A model generated the notes under the pieces. The model was not told the origin of the DNA and ran no database searches. It worked only from the letters and a program-made list of their open reading frames with translations. Both the position numbers and the translations under genes were made by a program. From the NCBI GenBank assembly GCA_019114225.1, contig DXFW01000022.1, positions 52,045 to 116,044 of the forward strand: DNA of 64,000 bases, written 5' to 3'. The DNA is from Candidatus Allofournierella pullicola (lineage in GTDB: Bacteria > Bacillota > Clostridia > Oscillospirales > Ruminococcaceae). This document shows, piece after piece, positions 47,013 through 56,116 of this stretch. The number at the start of each line of letters is the position of its first letter. Position 1 is the stretch's first letter.

Positions 47013-48579
47013 CGAGCCGCTGATGCGCACCTATCTGACCCGGAACATACCGGCGTTCTCGGCGCTGTTTGATGTTTCCGCCGTGGCCAAAGACGGCCTT
47101 GAGGCGATGGAACTGCTGAAAGAGGCCCCTGTCGACGTTGTGATCACCGACATAAAAATGCCGGAGGTGGACGGCCTGTCCCTTGCCAGGCACATCCACG
47201 AAAACTACCCCGACATAACGGTCATCGTCATTTCCGGCTTCAGCGACTTTGAATATGCCCAGAAAGCGATCCGCTATAACGTGAAGGACTATCTTCTCAA
47301 GCCCTTGGTGGACAAGACCCTCATCGACCTGCTGGACGCTCTGGCCACCCGCTTCGAGCAAGAGCGGGGGAGCGCCCATTTCAAGATCGCCGGACGGAGC
47401 GCGCGGCATGACCCGCTGCGCCACCGCCTGCTCTGCGCGCTGCTGGAGGGGGACAGCGCCCGCACCTATCGCTTGTACCGCGAGCTGCGGGAAAAAGGGC
47501 GGCCGTTCATGGCACCTTTTGCCTGCATCGCAAAGTTCCAGTGCCTGTATGCCGCGGGCTCGATGGAGGCGCCGTCCGCGCCCAGCGCGTCTGCGCTCAC
47601 CCTCCATATGCTGCTGGACCGCCTGTGCCCGCAGTTCGGCTGCATGGCGCTGTATGCAAACGACGGGTCCACCTGTGTGATGGTCGACGCGCGCAGCGAG
47701 CCGGATCTGGAGGCAAAGATCGAGCAGCTGTACCGCGCACTGCTGAGCGAAAGCGCAGAGGGCATCCCCGAGCCCATCGACTGCCGCTGCGGAAAGATCG
47801 TGACGGACCCCATGCAGCTTCGCGCTTCCTGCCAAAGCCTGGCCGAGACCCTGCCGCTGCCGCTGGCAAAAGCCCCGGCGCCCTTTTTCCATTCCCGCAT
47901 CGCCCAATACCGGCACGCGCTGGAAGGCATCGAGCAATGCCGCGACCAGCTTGTGCGCGACCTGGCGGCGGATTCCGGGGCGCATTGGTTCGCAGACCTG
48001 AAGGGCCTGTGCCTGGCGCTGGACGCCCCGCTGAACGGGGAGAGCCTGTGGCGCTGCGCCGGCTGCATCCTGGCGGCGCCCGCCTGCGCCTCGTTTCCGG
48101 CACAGGCGCGGCAACGCTCGCTGGAGAATCTGGCAGGCCTCTGCCGGAGCACCCCCGGCGCCCTAAGCCCCGACGAATTCGCGGACGCCCTGCTCGGCTG
48201 GCTGCGGGAGCTGCTGGGGCAGGCCCCCGCGGAGAGCGGGCTGAACCCCGTGATCCAGCAGGCCAAGGAATACATCGCCCGCAACTACCAGTCGAACATC
48301 TCGCTCTCGGATGTGGCGGACCACTGTTCCGTGAGCAGCAGCTATCTGAGCGACCTTTTCCACAAGCAGCTGGGGATCTCCTACCTGAAGTATATCACCG
48401 GCATGCGCATGGAGCAGGCGGCAAAGCTGCTGAAAAGCCACCCGGATATGCGCGTTTTTGAGGTCGCCACCCGAACGGGCTTTTTGTCGGACAAACATTT
48501 CATCTCGGTTTTCAAAAAGTATTACGGCGTCTCTCCCGCCATGTACCAAAAATCGCAGGCCAGCCACGGGGAGACGTGA
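46987..48579 (+). CDS. YesN-type response regulator (AraC output)
   Basis: This 530-residue regulator has receiver residues DDE at 8-10, phospho-acceptor Asp55 (VVITDIKMPEVDG) and Lys near residue 105 (DYLLKPL). A long middle region follows, then two AraC helix-turn-helix motifs (NISLSDVADHCSVSSSYLSDLF and VFEVATRTGFLSDKHFISVFKK). The ATG at 46987 has GAAGGAGA. It overlaps the kinase gene, so the two are coupled. The likely target is the divergent isomaltose-type operon starting at 44983. Confidence 0.93.
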   Translation: MYHTMIVDDEPLMRTYLTRNIPAFSALFDVSAVAKDGLEAMELLKEAPVDVVITDIKMPEVDGLSLARHIHENYPDITVIVISGFSDFEYAQKAIRYNVKDYLLKPLVDKTLIDLLDALATRFEQERGSAHFKIAGRSARHDPLRHRLLCALLEGDSARTYRLYRELREKGRPFMAPFACIAKFQCLYAAGSMEAPSAPSASALTLHMLLDRLCPQFGCMALYANDGSTCVMVDARSEPDLEAKIEQLYRALLSESAEGIPEPIDCRCGKIVTDPMQLRASCQSLAETLPLPLAKAPAPFFHSRIAQYRHALEGIEQCRDQLVRDLAADSGAHWFADLKGLCLALDAPLNGESLWRCAGCILAAPACASFPAQARQRSLENLAGLCRSTPGALSPDEFADALLGWLRELLGQAPAESGLNPVIQQAKEYIARNYQSNISLSDVADHCSVSSSYLSDLFHKQLGISYLKYITGMRMEQAAKLLKSHPDMRVFEVATRTGFLSDKHFISVFKKYYGVSPAMYQKSQASHGET

Positions 48580-48894
48580 CAGGCCCGATACCAAACGCTT
48601 TGCTCATTTTGAACTTAGCCTGTTCGTGAGCCCAGTGACCAAAAAGAATAAAAATGAAACCGCGGAGCGTTTTCCCTGCGAAACTGCTCCGCGGTTTCAT
48701 CTTATCTGTTCCGGGCCGTCGGATTTGCCTGTCAAGTGCTGCGGCCCATTATCCAACTCCGCTTTGCACCACATCCCAAATTTGCTCGCAGGTGACATTC
48801 CGCGCGTAGCCAAACTGTTTCTGATAGTTGTTCCATATAGTGCGCAACTCCGGACTTTGTCGGATTTAATGAAGGATGCCCGTCACGTTCACAA
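48580..48894. other. intergenic region with terminator and gene fragment
   Basis: The hairpin GAAACCGCGGAGC/GCTCCGCGGTTTC at 48656-48698 terminates the YesN transcript. On the minus strand, 48749-48868 reads about 39 codons (SPELRTIWNNYQKQFGYARN, ending DVVQSGVG and a stop) that look protein-like but have no start codon. This is probably the 3' remnant of a lost gene, which I cannot identify. Confidence 0.45.
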
Positions 48895-49443
48895 CCTATA
48901 GTGGCTCTCCGGGTCCTAATTCAAAACAAAGGAGAACCAAAGATGAAGAAAGTAAACCCCGTCCAGGACGCCCTGGAGCGGGAGATCCAGGACCTGCTGG
49001 CGCCCTATCCCGACCCCATGGGCCGCACCGGCTTCCGCAAAGCCTGCCGCATCGGCACCCGCACCTCCATCTACCTGCTGCAGAGCGGCCTGGTGCCCTG
49101 CGAGAACACCGGCAAGCAGACCCGCTGCTATAAGATCGCCAAATCCGACGTGGCCGCCTACCTGCGCCGCCGCCTCGCCGAGCCGGTCTACTACACCCCG
49201 CCCAGCGGCTGGTACAAGAACTACCCGAACCACAAGCCCCCGGCCTTTGGCCTGAACGGGGCGCCGCTGGTGCACCGAGGTCCGGCTCAGAGCCTTCTCC
49301 CGCCAGCACGCCTATAAGGAGAGTGGCCGCTGAAGTTCCTCACTTCCGAGGACTACAACAGCATCACGAGAAAGAGCAAGGAGCACTACGCTATGATCGC
49401 GGCGGTGGCTCCAAAGCCCAGAAGGCCGAAGAAAAAGAGCTGA
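48895..49443 (+). repeat. double-HTH repeat element, copy 2 (decayed)
   Basis: Similarity to copies 1 and 3 begins at ATAGTGGCTCTCCGGG (about 48897), so the leader is missing. It ends with the basic tail at 49443. The hairpin arms are GGCTCTCC (48903-48910) and GGAGAACC (48931-48938), with one mismatch. Confidence 0.75.
48943..49443 (+). pseudogene. double-HTH protein, copy 2, internal deletion
   Basis: The ATG at 48943 and the first 105 or so residues match copies 1 and 3 closely. After FGLNGAPL the sequence jumps directly to the GGTGCACCGAGG that in copy 1 encodes the Trp-Cys-Thr-Glu of the second helix-turn-helix. This removes roughly 100-130 bp and shifts the frame, so translation stops at 49317. 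A further small deletion follows in the TATAAGG...GAGTGG region. The remaining tail (FLTSEDYNSITRKSKEHYAM) is well preserved in another frame to 49443. The short repeated bases at the junction suggest slippage or microhomology deletion. Confidence 0.75.
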
Positions 49444-49586
49444 AAGTAAAGATGATTGCCAGCACTTGTGTGCTTGGTCCTATTTCAGGCCATGGAAGAT
49501 GCCCGTTCTTTATGCTGTACTGATTATAATTCAGAAATATTAAAAGGGAGAAATGCATCTAATAAGCACGCGGAGGTATGTGGCCA

Positions 49587-49694
49587 ATGGCAAAGGATTT
49601 GACTTCATCGAGAATAGACAGACACAACATTCTAAACAATGAATTGGCTCTCAAGGTGCACATTCTCAAAACATTTGCCCTGAACGCAGGATAA
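49587..49694 (+). CDS. 35-residue ORF, probable 5' remnant of a gene
   Basis: ATG 49587 follows CGGAGG. The product begins MAKDLTSSRIDRHNILNNEL and ends LKTFALNAG. The opening resembles the N-terminus of a family of small DNA-binding accessory proteins that begin similarly and run on for 100 or more residues; this resemblance is from memory and weak. The surrounding 49444-49700 is clearly more AT-rich than the rest of the window, which suggests acquired DNA. It is probably a truncated remnant, and nothing else is seen in this interval. Confidence 0.35.
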   Translation: MAKDLTSSRIDRHNILNNELALKVHILKTFALNAG

Positions 49695-49701
49695 GGTCAG
49701 G

Positions 49702-49743
49702 AAAAACCGCATGGCGGCATCCAAGATGCCATCATGCGGTTTT
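49702..49743. terminator. terminator after the GH13_20 gene
   Basis: AAAACCGCATG pairs with CATGCGGTTTT around an inner GGCATC/GATGCC stem. It has an A-run on the plus strand, giving a U-run for the minus-strand operon that ends at 49747. Confidence 0.85.
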
Positions 49744-49746
49744 GTG

Positions 49747-51492
49747 TCAGTTGCTCAGAACGGCGGGCCGCCGGGCCTGCCGGCACACCCGAAAGCCCCA
49801 GGACCCCAGGGCCTCATGAGAAGCATTCTGTTCCCACAGCCGCTCTGCCTCCTTCGCCTCTGGCAGCGGGCAGGGCGCGTCGCCGGCATTCAGCCAGACG
49901 GTGAGGCAAAGCCCCTCCCGCTCCAGCGCATAACCGAACAGGCGGCTTTGAGGCGCCGCCGCGAGAACGGTGAACCGTTCGGTACCGTTCAGGTATTTTG
50001 CTCTCAGACCTGCTACCTGCCGGTAAAAGTCAAACCAACTGCCCTCCGCGTTTTCCCAGTCCATGGGGCGGCGGTATTCCGGCTCGGTGACGCCGGTCAG
50101 ACCGGCCTCATCGCCGTAAAAGACACAGGGCGCGCCGGGGAAGAGCATCTGAAACACCACCGCCAGCCGCATCCGTCGCTCATCGCCTCCACAAAGGGAC
50201 AGAAAACGGCAGACATCGTGACTGTCCAGCAGGTTCAGCTGGGCGCGCAAATAGGGTTCCGGGTAGCGCAGCACCATATTGGTCACCCGGGCGGCAAAGC
50301 CAGCCGCGTCGATGCGGCCCAGGGCAAAGAAGTCCCGGCAATGGCGGCGGAAATCGTAGTTCATCACCGAGTCCAGCAGATCGTACCGCAGCCAGTCCCG
50401 GGCGTTCTCCCACACCTCCCCAATAAGCACACAATCGGGGTCAGCGGCCTTCACCGCCCGGCGAAAGACCCGCCAGAACTCCTTGGATATCTCATTGGCC
50501 ACATCCAGCCGCCAGCCGTCTACCCTGAATTCTTCCACCCAGTAGCGGCCCACCTCTGCAAAATAGGCCTGCACCTGAGGATTGGCGGTATTCAGCTTGG
50601 GCATTTCCGGCACATAGGCAAAGCAGGCGTAATTGGGGTGGCCCTGCTCGTCCAGCCCGGGACCCGTTGGCGGAACGAAGTCATACCAGTGAAAATAGGG
50701 CGACGACGTACCACGCTTCAACACGTCCTGGAAGGCAAAAAAGCCGGTACCGCTATGGTTGAACACCCCGTCCAGCACCACCCGCATCCCCATTTTGTGG
50801 GCCTTTTGAACGAGAGAGCGCAGGTCATCGTCGGTGCCGAAGCAGGGGTCCACATGGTAATAGTCGATGGTGTCGTATTTGTGGTAGCTCTTTGCGGTGA
50901 AGATCGGATTCAGATACAGGCCGTTACACCCCAGCCGGGCAATGTGCTCCAGATTTTCCGTCACGCCCCGCAGTGTGCCGCCCAGCCGCCCGCCACTCTT
51001 CGCCGGGCCGGCCAACGCCTCGGAGCCGTCTGCGAAGCTGTCCGGGAAGACGTTGTAAAAACAGGCGGTGTTCATCCACTTGGGTGGCCGGGCGATTTCG
51101 GTGCGCAGGATGGCCGGGTACTGAAAGTATTCGCTGCGCCCGTCTACCCAGTTTCCCTCCATCTGCAGGTCGGCCAGTTCCCGGGTGAAGATGTCGCCGT
51201 AATAATAGGTCCATTCCTCCTGACCCTGCAGTCGAAAATAATAACAAAGGCGGGTATGACGGATGGGAAAGACCGCTTGGAAAAAGTCGAATCGCTCATC
51301 CCGGGCAATGCGCTCCATGGGCAGGCCCTCAAAGCGGATAGGGGTGGTCTCACAGGCCCGGTCTGCCACGTACAGTTCGCAGCTGACCAGATCCCTGCGC
51401 CCAGCCCGCAGCCGCACGCAGAAGGTCTCCTCGTCCAGGGGATAGGCATACTCTGAACAGGGGATATGAAGAATCGCTGCCTTATCTATCAC
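49747..51492 (-). CDS. GH13_20 neopullulanase/cyclomaltodextrinase-type amylase
   Basis: This 581-residue enzyme has an N-terminal beta domain of about 120 residues followed by a GH13 barrel with Asp330 (GWRLDVANE), Glu359 (LIGEVWEN) and Asp426 (LLDSHDVCRF). The N-terminal domain and the motif VFPDSFADG put it with subfamily 20 (neopullulanase, cyclomaltodextrinase, maltogenic amylase). No signal peptide is present, so it degrades imported maltodextrins or cyclodextrins. The GTG start at 51492 lies 11 bp after the MalG-type gene. It is the last gene of the maltodextrin operon. Confidence 0.92.
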   Translation of the reverse strand: MIDKAAILHIPCSEYAYPLDEETFCVRLRAGRRDLVSCELYVADRACETTPIRFEGLPMERIARDERFDFFQAVFPIRHTRLCYYFRLQGQEEWTYYYGDIFTRELADLQMEGNWVDGRSEYFQYPAILRTEIARPPKWMNTACFYNVFPDSFADGSEALAGPAKSGGRLGGTLRGVTENLEHIARLGCNGLYLNPIFTAKSYHKYDTIDYYHVDPCFGTDDDLRSLVQKAHKMGMRVVLDGVFNHSGTGFFAFQDVLKRGTSSPYFHWYDFVPPTGPGLDEQGHPNYACFAYVPEMPKLNTANPQVQAYFAEVGRYWVEEFRVDGWRLDVANEISKEFWRVFRRAVKAADPDCVLIGEVWENARDWLRYDLLDSVMNYDFRRHCRDFFALGRIDAAGFAARVTNMVLRYPEPYLRAQLNLLDSHDVCRFLSLCGGDERRMRLAVVFQMLFPGAPCVFYGDEAGLTGVTEPEYRRPMDWENAEGSWFDFYRQVAGLRAKYLNGTERFTVLAAAPQSRLFGYALEREGLCLTVWLNAGDAPCPLPEAKEAERLWEQNASHEALGSWGFRVCRQARRPAVLSN

Positions 51493-51503
51493 AAAACCGT
51501 CAC

Positions 51504-52358
51504 CTATCCCTTCACGCCACCGGCGGTGAGGCCGGAGACCATGTATTTCTGTATCTTAAAGAACACCGCCAGAATGGGCAGCGACACCAGAACCGCCGCT
51601 GCCGAGAAGAGAGGCCAGCTGCGGCTGTAGTCGTTGGATTGCAGTTGATACAGCCCGCCCGCCAGGGAGTAGCTGGTGCTGTCCAGCAAAAAGGTGGTGG
51701 CGAAAAGATACTCATTCCACACGGTGATGAGCACCATCACACAGGTGACCACGATGGCCGGTTTGGCCAAAGGGAGCACAATGCGCAGGATCATCTGCCG
51801 GTCACTGGCGCCGTCGATGCGGGAGGCCTCCTCGATCTCCACCGGGATAGTGTCGAAATATCCCTTCATGTTCCACAAGGCGAACACGCACATGGAGCCC
51901 GCGTAGATCAGGATGAGTCCTCCGTGGGTGTTCAGCAGACCGATGGTCTTAAGCACCCGGAAGAGGGCGAACATCGACAAGATCTGCGGGAAGGCATTGA
52001 GCACCAGCAGCAGCTTCAATGTAAACCGCCGGCCGGCAAACCGCCAGCGGGAAAAGGCGTAGGCCGCCGGCACCGCGCAGAGCATAGAAAAGAATACGGT
52101 GCCCACGCTCAAAATCACCGAGTTGCGGAACCACAAAAGGAACGGCTCGTCAAACAAAATCGCCCGATAGTTTTCCAAAGTGGGCTGGGTGGGCCAGAAG
52201 GAAAAGCGCGAAGAGAGTGCCGCGCCGCTGCCGCTGAAAGAAAGGGTGAGCGCATAGAGCACCGGCACCAGTGCTGCCAGGCAAAGCAGCAGGAACGCCC
52301 CGTTCAGCACCGTCAGCCTCAGGATGCCCAGCGTCCGCTTTTTTCTGTTTTTATCCAT
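51504..52358 (-). CDS. maltodextrin ABC permease, MalG type
   Basis: This 284-residue protein has six helices and the EAA loop EIEEASRIDGASDRQMILRIVLPLA. It ends QKYMVSGLTAGGVKG. Ribosome-binding site GGGAGGA overlaps the MalF stop region. It forms the channel with the MalF-type partner and no ATPase gene is linked. Confidence 0.93.
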   Translation of the reverse strand: MDKNRKKRTLGILRLTVLNGAFLLLCLAALVPVLYALTLSFSGSGAALSSRFSFWPTQPTLENYRAILFDEPFLLWFRNSVILSVGTVFFSMLCAVPAAYAFSRWRFAGRRFTLKLLLVLNAFPQILSMFALFRVLKTIGLLNTHGGLILIYAGSMCVFALWNMKGYFDTIPVEIEEASRIDGASDRQMILRIVLPLAKPAIVVTCVMVLITVWNEYLFATTFLLDSTSYSLAGGLYQLQSNDYSRSWPLFSAAAVLVSLPILAVFFKIQKYMVSGLTAGGVKG

Positions 52359-52361
52359 AGG

Positions 52362-53234
52362 TCATTCCTCCCGCAGGCTTCGGTTGGTGGCCAGTGAAAA
52401 CAGGATGATGAGCACAAACAACAGCATACTCACCGCGCTGGACAGGCCGTAGTTGTTGGAAACGAAGGCGTTCTGGTAGGCATAGGTGATGACGGTGTTC
52501 AAATTGGCTCCGGTCATGTACCCCTTTTGCTGGGTGAGAAGATACACAATGTCAAACTGCTTGAAGGTGATGAAGGTGGTCATCACCGCAGCGGGGGCGA
52601 TAATGGCTCGGATGCCGGGCACGGTGATAAAGCGCACTTTCTGGAAAAAGCCCGCACCGTCCAGTGTGGCGCTCTCGTACAGGCTGGCGTCCACACTCTG
52701 CAATGCGCCGTCAATGGTGGCGATCATGAAGGGCAGCGCCATCCAGAGATTGAGCGCAAGGCAGGCAAGAAAGGCAGTGACCGTGTTGTCCAGGATGCTG
52801 TACTTCGGCAGCCCCAGCGCCGTGAGCCACTGGTTGAGCAGGCCAAACTCGGTGTTGAATATCCCCACCCGCCACAACAGGATGGACACATAGGCCGGCA
52901 TGGCCCAGGGCAGCATCAGCAGTGTTTTATACAGCCGGCGCAGGCGCAGACCCTTGGCGTTCAGCCCCAGGGCGATCCAAAACCCGCAGAACAGCTGCAG
53001 GGCCATATTCACCACCGTCCAGAGCAATGTGGTAAACAGCGCCCCCAGAAAACCGGAATCGAACTTGAACAGAGCCCGCACATAATTGGACAAACCGATC
53101 ACCCGGAAATCCGTCCAGTGATACAGGTTCATGTTGGTCAGCGAGATATAGGCGGTGTACCCGATGGGGAACACCACCACGATCAGGATGAGAAGAAGTG
53201 CCGGAGCACTGTACAGCCACGGCTTTTTGCGCAT
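52362..53234 (-). CDS. maltodextrin ABC permease, MalF type
   Basis: This 290-residue protein has six helices and an EAA loop LYESATLDGAGFFQKVRFITVPG. It lacks the extra N-terminal helices and large periplasmic loop of enterobacterial MalF, as is usual in Firmicutes. It is preceded by an intercistronic hairpin after the binding-protein gene. Confidence 0.92.
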   Translation of the reverse strand: MRKKPWLYSAPALLLILIVVVFPIGYTAYISLTNMNLYHWTDFRVIGLSNYVRALFKFDSGFLGALFTTLLWTVVNMALQLFCGFWIALGLNAKGLRLRRLYKTLLMLPWAMPAYVSILLWRVGIFNTEFGLLNQWLTALGLPKYSILDNTVTAFLACLALNLWMALPFMIATIDGALQSVDASLYESATLDGAGFFQKVRFITVPGIRAIIAPAAVMTTFITFKQFDIVYLLTQQKGYMTGANLNTVITYAYQNAFVSNNYGLSSAVSMLLFVLIILFSLATNRSLREE

Positions 53235-53260
53235 AACGCCACCACCTTTTTACCCCACAA

Positions 53261-53288
53261 GCGGGGACGGCAAACCTGCCGTCCCCGC
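53261..53288 (-). terminator. intercistronic hairpin (maltodextrin cassette)
   Basis: GCGGGGACGGCA pairs with TGCCGTCCCCGC around a 4-base loop, between the binding-protein and permease genes. It is the third example of the same arrangement in the window. Confidence 0.7.
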
Positions 53289-53308
53289 GCGGGTTTCGGA
53301 TTCTGATT

Positions 53309-54571
53309 TTACTGCATGTCGGCAATGGCCTGCAGCGCGGCCTGCTGGGCCGTCTCAGCGGCAGTGGCCACATCTTCGCCGCTCTTGTTCACCGCCACCA
53401 GAAAGCTCTCCGCCGGGCCCCACAGCACGCCCATCTCGGGGATGTTGGGCATAGGCTGAGCGGTCTCTGCCGTCTTCTGGATGGCCACGATCAGCTCGTC
53501 CGCCGCCACTTCCGGGTCCTCATAGGCCTTGCTGTTGGCAGGGGCGCAGCCGGAGGACTTGGCCAGCGCCACCCCCACCTCGGGAGAGGCCAGTGCCGCC
53601 AGCACCTTGCCGATGGCCTCGGGGTGCGCCTCGGCGCCGGTCTTCAGCACACCGACTCCCTGTACACCGGCGTAGGGCGCCAGCGGGTTGCCGTTGGGCA
53701 GCGTCATGTCGGACAGGGAGGCCACGCCAAAATCGATGCCCGCGTCCCGGATGCCGGAGACCAGCCACGGCCCGCCGATGATTGCGGCTGCTTTGCCTTC
53801 ATTGAACAAGGTGGTCACGGTGTTATAGTCGCCGTCCGCCTGCAGCGCTGCGAACTTTTTGTTGTATTCCACCCCTTCGATGGTCTTGGGATCGTTGAGC
53901 CCCGGCTGGCCTTCCTCGTTCAGGATGTAGCCGCCAAACCCGTTGATGAAGGGGGATACGTTGTAGGCGGTGGAGTGCTGGTTGACCACAGCATAGGTGC
54001 CTGCCGCCGTGTCGGTGTTGGCCTGCATATAAGCATACAGATCTTCGGTGGTGGTGGGGATATCCCCCTGCCACAACGCCTTGTTGTACAAAAAGACCAG
54101 CGTCTCAAAATACACGGGCAGGAAGTATTGCTCGCCGCCGATCTGGCCGGCTTCCACCGTCATCGGCAGGGCGTCTGACAGCACATCCGCGCCCGCTACC
54201 TCCGACAGGGGAGCCAGAATGTCCATGGCCACGAAGGTGCCCAGGGAGTCATGGGCGTAGAAATACATGTCCGGGCCGTTTGCCGCGTCACTTCCGTACA
54301 GCTTCAGCTGGTCGGAAAGGCCGGTCTTTTTCTCAAACGTCACCGTGATGTTGTCGCCGGAAAGCTGCGAGTTCACAGTGTCGGCAATGGTCTGCATGAT
54401 GGCCTCGTCGCCGTCGTGCCAGATCTTGATGGTGACCGGCTCCGTGGCCGTCTCACTGCCGGGCGCCGCCGCGCTGCCGCTTTGGGGCGCGCTGGAGGGC
54501 GTCTGGCCACAACCGGCCAGCATCCCCAGCGCCAGAGCCGCGCTCAACAAAAGGGAAATTGCCTTTTTCAT
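53309..54571 (-). CDS. maltodextrin-binding lipoprotein
   Basis: This 420-residue solute-binding protein has lipobox LGMLAGC (Cys21) and a Ser/Pro/Ala linker. The body has KIWHDGDEAIMQTIADTV, NGPDMYFYAHDSLG, ETLVFLYNKALW and EGKAAAIIGGPWLVSG, the MalE/CycB pattern of Firmicutes. Start ATG follows AAAGGAGGAG. A cre-like site lies just upstream of the ribosome-binding site and a good promoter farther up, both in the spacer shared with the LacI gene. The neighbouring GH13_20 supports a maltodextrin or cyclodextrin ligand. Confidence 0.93.
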   Translation of the reverse strand: MKKAISLLLSAALALGMLAGCGQTPSSAPQSGSAAAPGSETATEPVTIKIWHDGDEAIMQTIADTVNSQLSGDNITVTFEKKTGLSDQLKLYGSDAANGPDMYFYAHDSLGTFVAMDILAPLSEVAGADVLSDALPMTVEAGQIGGEQYFLPVYFETLVFLYNKALWQGDIPTTTEDLYAYMQANTDTAAGTYAVVNQHSTAYNVSPFINGFGGYILNEEGQPGLNDPKTIEGVEYNKKFAALQADGDYNTVTTLFNEGKAAAIIGGPWLVSGIRDAGIDFGVASLSDMTLPNGNPLAPYAGVQGVGVLKTGAEAHPEAIGKVLAALASPEVGVALAKSSGCAPANSKAYEDPEVAADELIVAIQKTAETAQPMPNIPEMGVLWGPAESFLVAVNKSGEDVATAAETAQQAALQAIADMQ

Positions 54572-54593
54572 GGTGTCTCCTCCTTTTTCAATG

Positions 54594-54607
54594 TGAAAAC
54601 GCTTACC
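54594..54607. promoter_or_regulatory. cre-like / LacI-type operator TGAAAACGCTTACC
   Basis: It fits the CcpA cre consensus with central CG and one weak end. It lies between the promoter and the start of the binding-protein gene, where a bound repressor would block transcription. It could also be the operator of the divergent LacI protein. Confidence 0.65.
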
Positions 54608-54663
54608 TCGTTTTTTCTCCTGTTCGGGATAAATTCCGGATTTATGCCCTGATTTCTTCTTAA

Positions 54664-54692
54664 ATCTTAGCAGTATTGTCCAGAAATTTCAA
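54664..54692 (-). promoter_or_regulatory. promoter of the maltodextrin operon
   Basis: On the minus strand TTGAAA (plus 54687-54692), a 17-bp spacer and TAAGAT (plus 54664-54669) form a near-consensus sigma-A promoter upstream of the binding-protein gene. Confidence 0.65.
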
Positions 54693-54711
54693 ATTTTAAT
54701 AGGTAATTCTC

Positions 54712-54740
54712 TTGCATTTTTTAGGTAACCGTTATACTAT
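54712..54740 (+). promoter_or_regulatory. promoter and possible autoregulatory site of the LacI gene
   Basis: TTGCAT (54712-54717), a 17-bp spacer and TACTAT (54735-54740) precede the LacI gene. TAGGTAA occurs at about 54701 and 54722, and GGTAACCGTTATAC overlaps the spacer, which suggests repressor binding. Confidence 0.5.
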
Positions 54741-54774
54741 GGATTTACTAAACACAGGAAAAAGGGGGTACCCC

Positions 54775-55794
54775 ATGCCCATCACCATCAAGGACGTGGC
54801 CGCCCGGGCAGGCGTTTCGGTGGCCACCGTCTCCAAAATCCTCAACCATCACCCCGGCATCTCGGAGGAGACCACCCGCCGGGTAGAGCAGGTGATGCGG
54901 GAGCTGGAGTATGCCCCCAACAGCCGGGCGGCCAGCCTGGCACGGCGGGCCACCCGGAACATCATCTACCTGACCAGCCTGCCCGCCGACATCGCCTATA
55001 CAAATCCCCACATGTTCGACATTCTCTGCGGGGTGCAGAGTGCCCTGAGCGAAAAGGGCTATACTCTGACCATCATGGACACCTGTCGCGAAGAGGTGCC
55101 CGGCAGCACCGCCGAGCAGATCATCCTGCAAAAGCTGGCAGACGGCATGATCGTCCACGGGGCCGCCATCGACAAAAACATCTCCGCCCTGCTGGTGCGC
55201 CGCAAATTTCCCCACATCCTCATCGGTCACCCGGGGGATGGCTCCCGGCTGTGCTGGGTGGACACCAATCAGATTTTGGGCGGGCAGATCGCGGCAGAGC
55301 ATCTTCTGGAGCGGGGCTATCGGAACATCGGTTTCCTGGCGGAGGGCACCACCGATGAGATCGCTTATCTGCGGTTGCGGGGATTTCGCATCGCTATGCA
55401 GGAGGCCGGTGTGCCGGTGCGGGAGGACTGGATCCTCCACACCACCGCAGACCTGGAAGGTAGTTACCACGCCGCCTTCGGGCTGCTCAGCATGCAGCAA
55501 CACCCTGACGCGGTGATCTGCGGCAGCAATCTGCTGGCCTTCGGGCTGTACCAGGTGGCCGCGAAGCAGGGGCTGAACATCCCGGAGGAGATGGCGCTCA
55601 TCACCTTCGACCGTTACCCCTATTCCACCGTGCTGGACCCGCTGCCCACTTTCGTGCAGATCGACGTGCACGACCTGGGCCGCACCGCGGGGGCCATGAT
55701 GCTGCGGGTGCTCAAGCGCCCGGAACTGCTGGTACAGACCTACGCCACCCTGCCCCGGCTGGTATGCAACGCCACTACGCCCTACCGGCCGTGA
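54775..55794 (+). CDS. LacI-family repressor of the maltodextrin operon
   Basis: This 339-residue regulator has the LacI N-terminal helix-turn-helix (ITIKDVAARAGVSVATVSKIL, residues 3-23), hinge helix (NSRAASLARRATRN) and a periplasmic-binding-protein-like sensor domain ending near LPRLVCNATTP. The ATG at 54775 follows AAAAGGGGG; an upstream start at 54712 would overlap the promoter. It is divergent from the maltodextrin operon and most likely represses it until maltose or maltodextrin binds. It is the only LacI protein in the window, so it might also act at the palindrome at 21755-21768. Confidence 0.92.
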   Translation: MPITIKDVAARAGVSVATVSKILNHHPGISEETTRRVEQVMRELEYAPNSRAASLARRATRNIIYLTSLPADIAYTNPHMFDILCGVQSALSEKGYTLTIMDTCREEVPGSTAEQIILQKLADGMIVHGAAIDKNISALLVRRKFPHILIGHPGDGSRLCWVDTNQILGGQIAAEHLLERGYRNIGFLAEGTTDEIAYLRLRGFRIAMQEAGVPVREDWILHTTADLEGSYHAAFGLLSMQQHPDAVICGSNLLAFGLYQVAAKQGLNIPEEMALITFDRYPYSTVLDPLPTFVQIDVHDLGRTAGAMMLRVLKRPELLVQTYATLPRLVCNATTPYRP

Positions 55795-55880
55795 CCCTCC
55801 TATTGACACATACAGCAATCTCAACTCGTTTGGCTCGCCGAAAGCTGTACCCCCGGGCAATCCACTTATAAACAACAACC

Positions 55881-55922
55881 AAAAAGGCCGGCCAGGCATG
55901 AATTGCCCGGCTGGCCTTTTTT
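55881..55922 (+). terminator. terminator of the LacI gene
   Basis: AAAAAGGCCGGCCAGGC pairs, with one wobble and one mismatch, with GCCCGGCTGGCCTTTTTT, which ends in a T-run. It lies about 90 bp after the LacI stop. Confidence 0.85.
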
Positions 55923-56116
55923 CTTTTCTCTTATTCACCACAGGGTTCAGAACTCTCGCATTCACCCGCCCATCTCTGGCCACCCCGGAAAGCAGTGCAA
56001 AACCAGATGCTTTTATCGGGCGTCTGAGGAATCTGTCCGGCGTTCCTGATTCCCGTTCCCATACCGCATCGGAAACACAATTTGTACCTTTAGGCATAAG
56101 TCGACAGCTTCTGTGC
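55923..56116. other. intergenic region before repeat copy 3
   Basis: No gene, promoter or tRNA fragment is recognisable. Unlike copy 1, copy 3 is not preceded by tRNA sequence. Confidence 0.4.
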
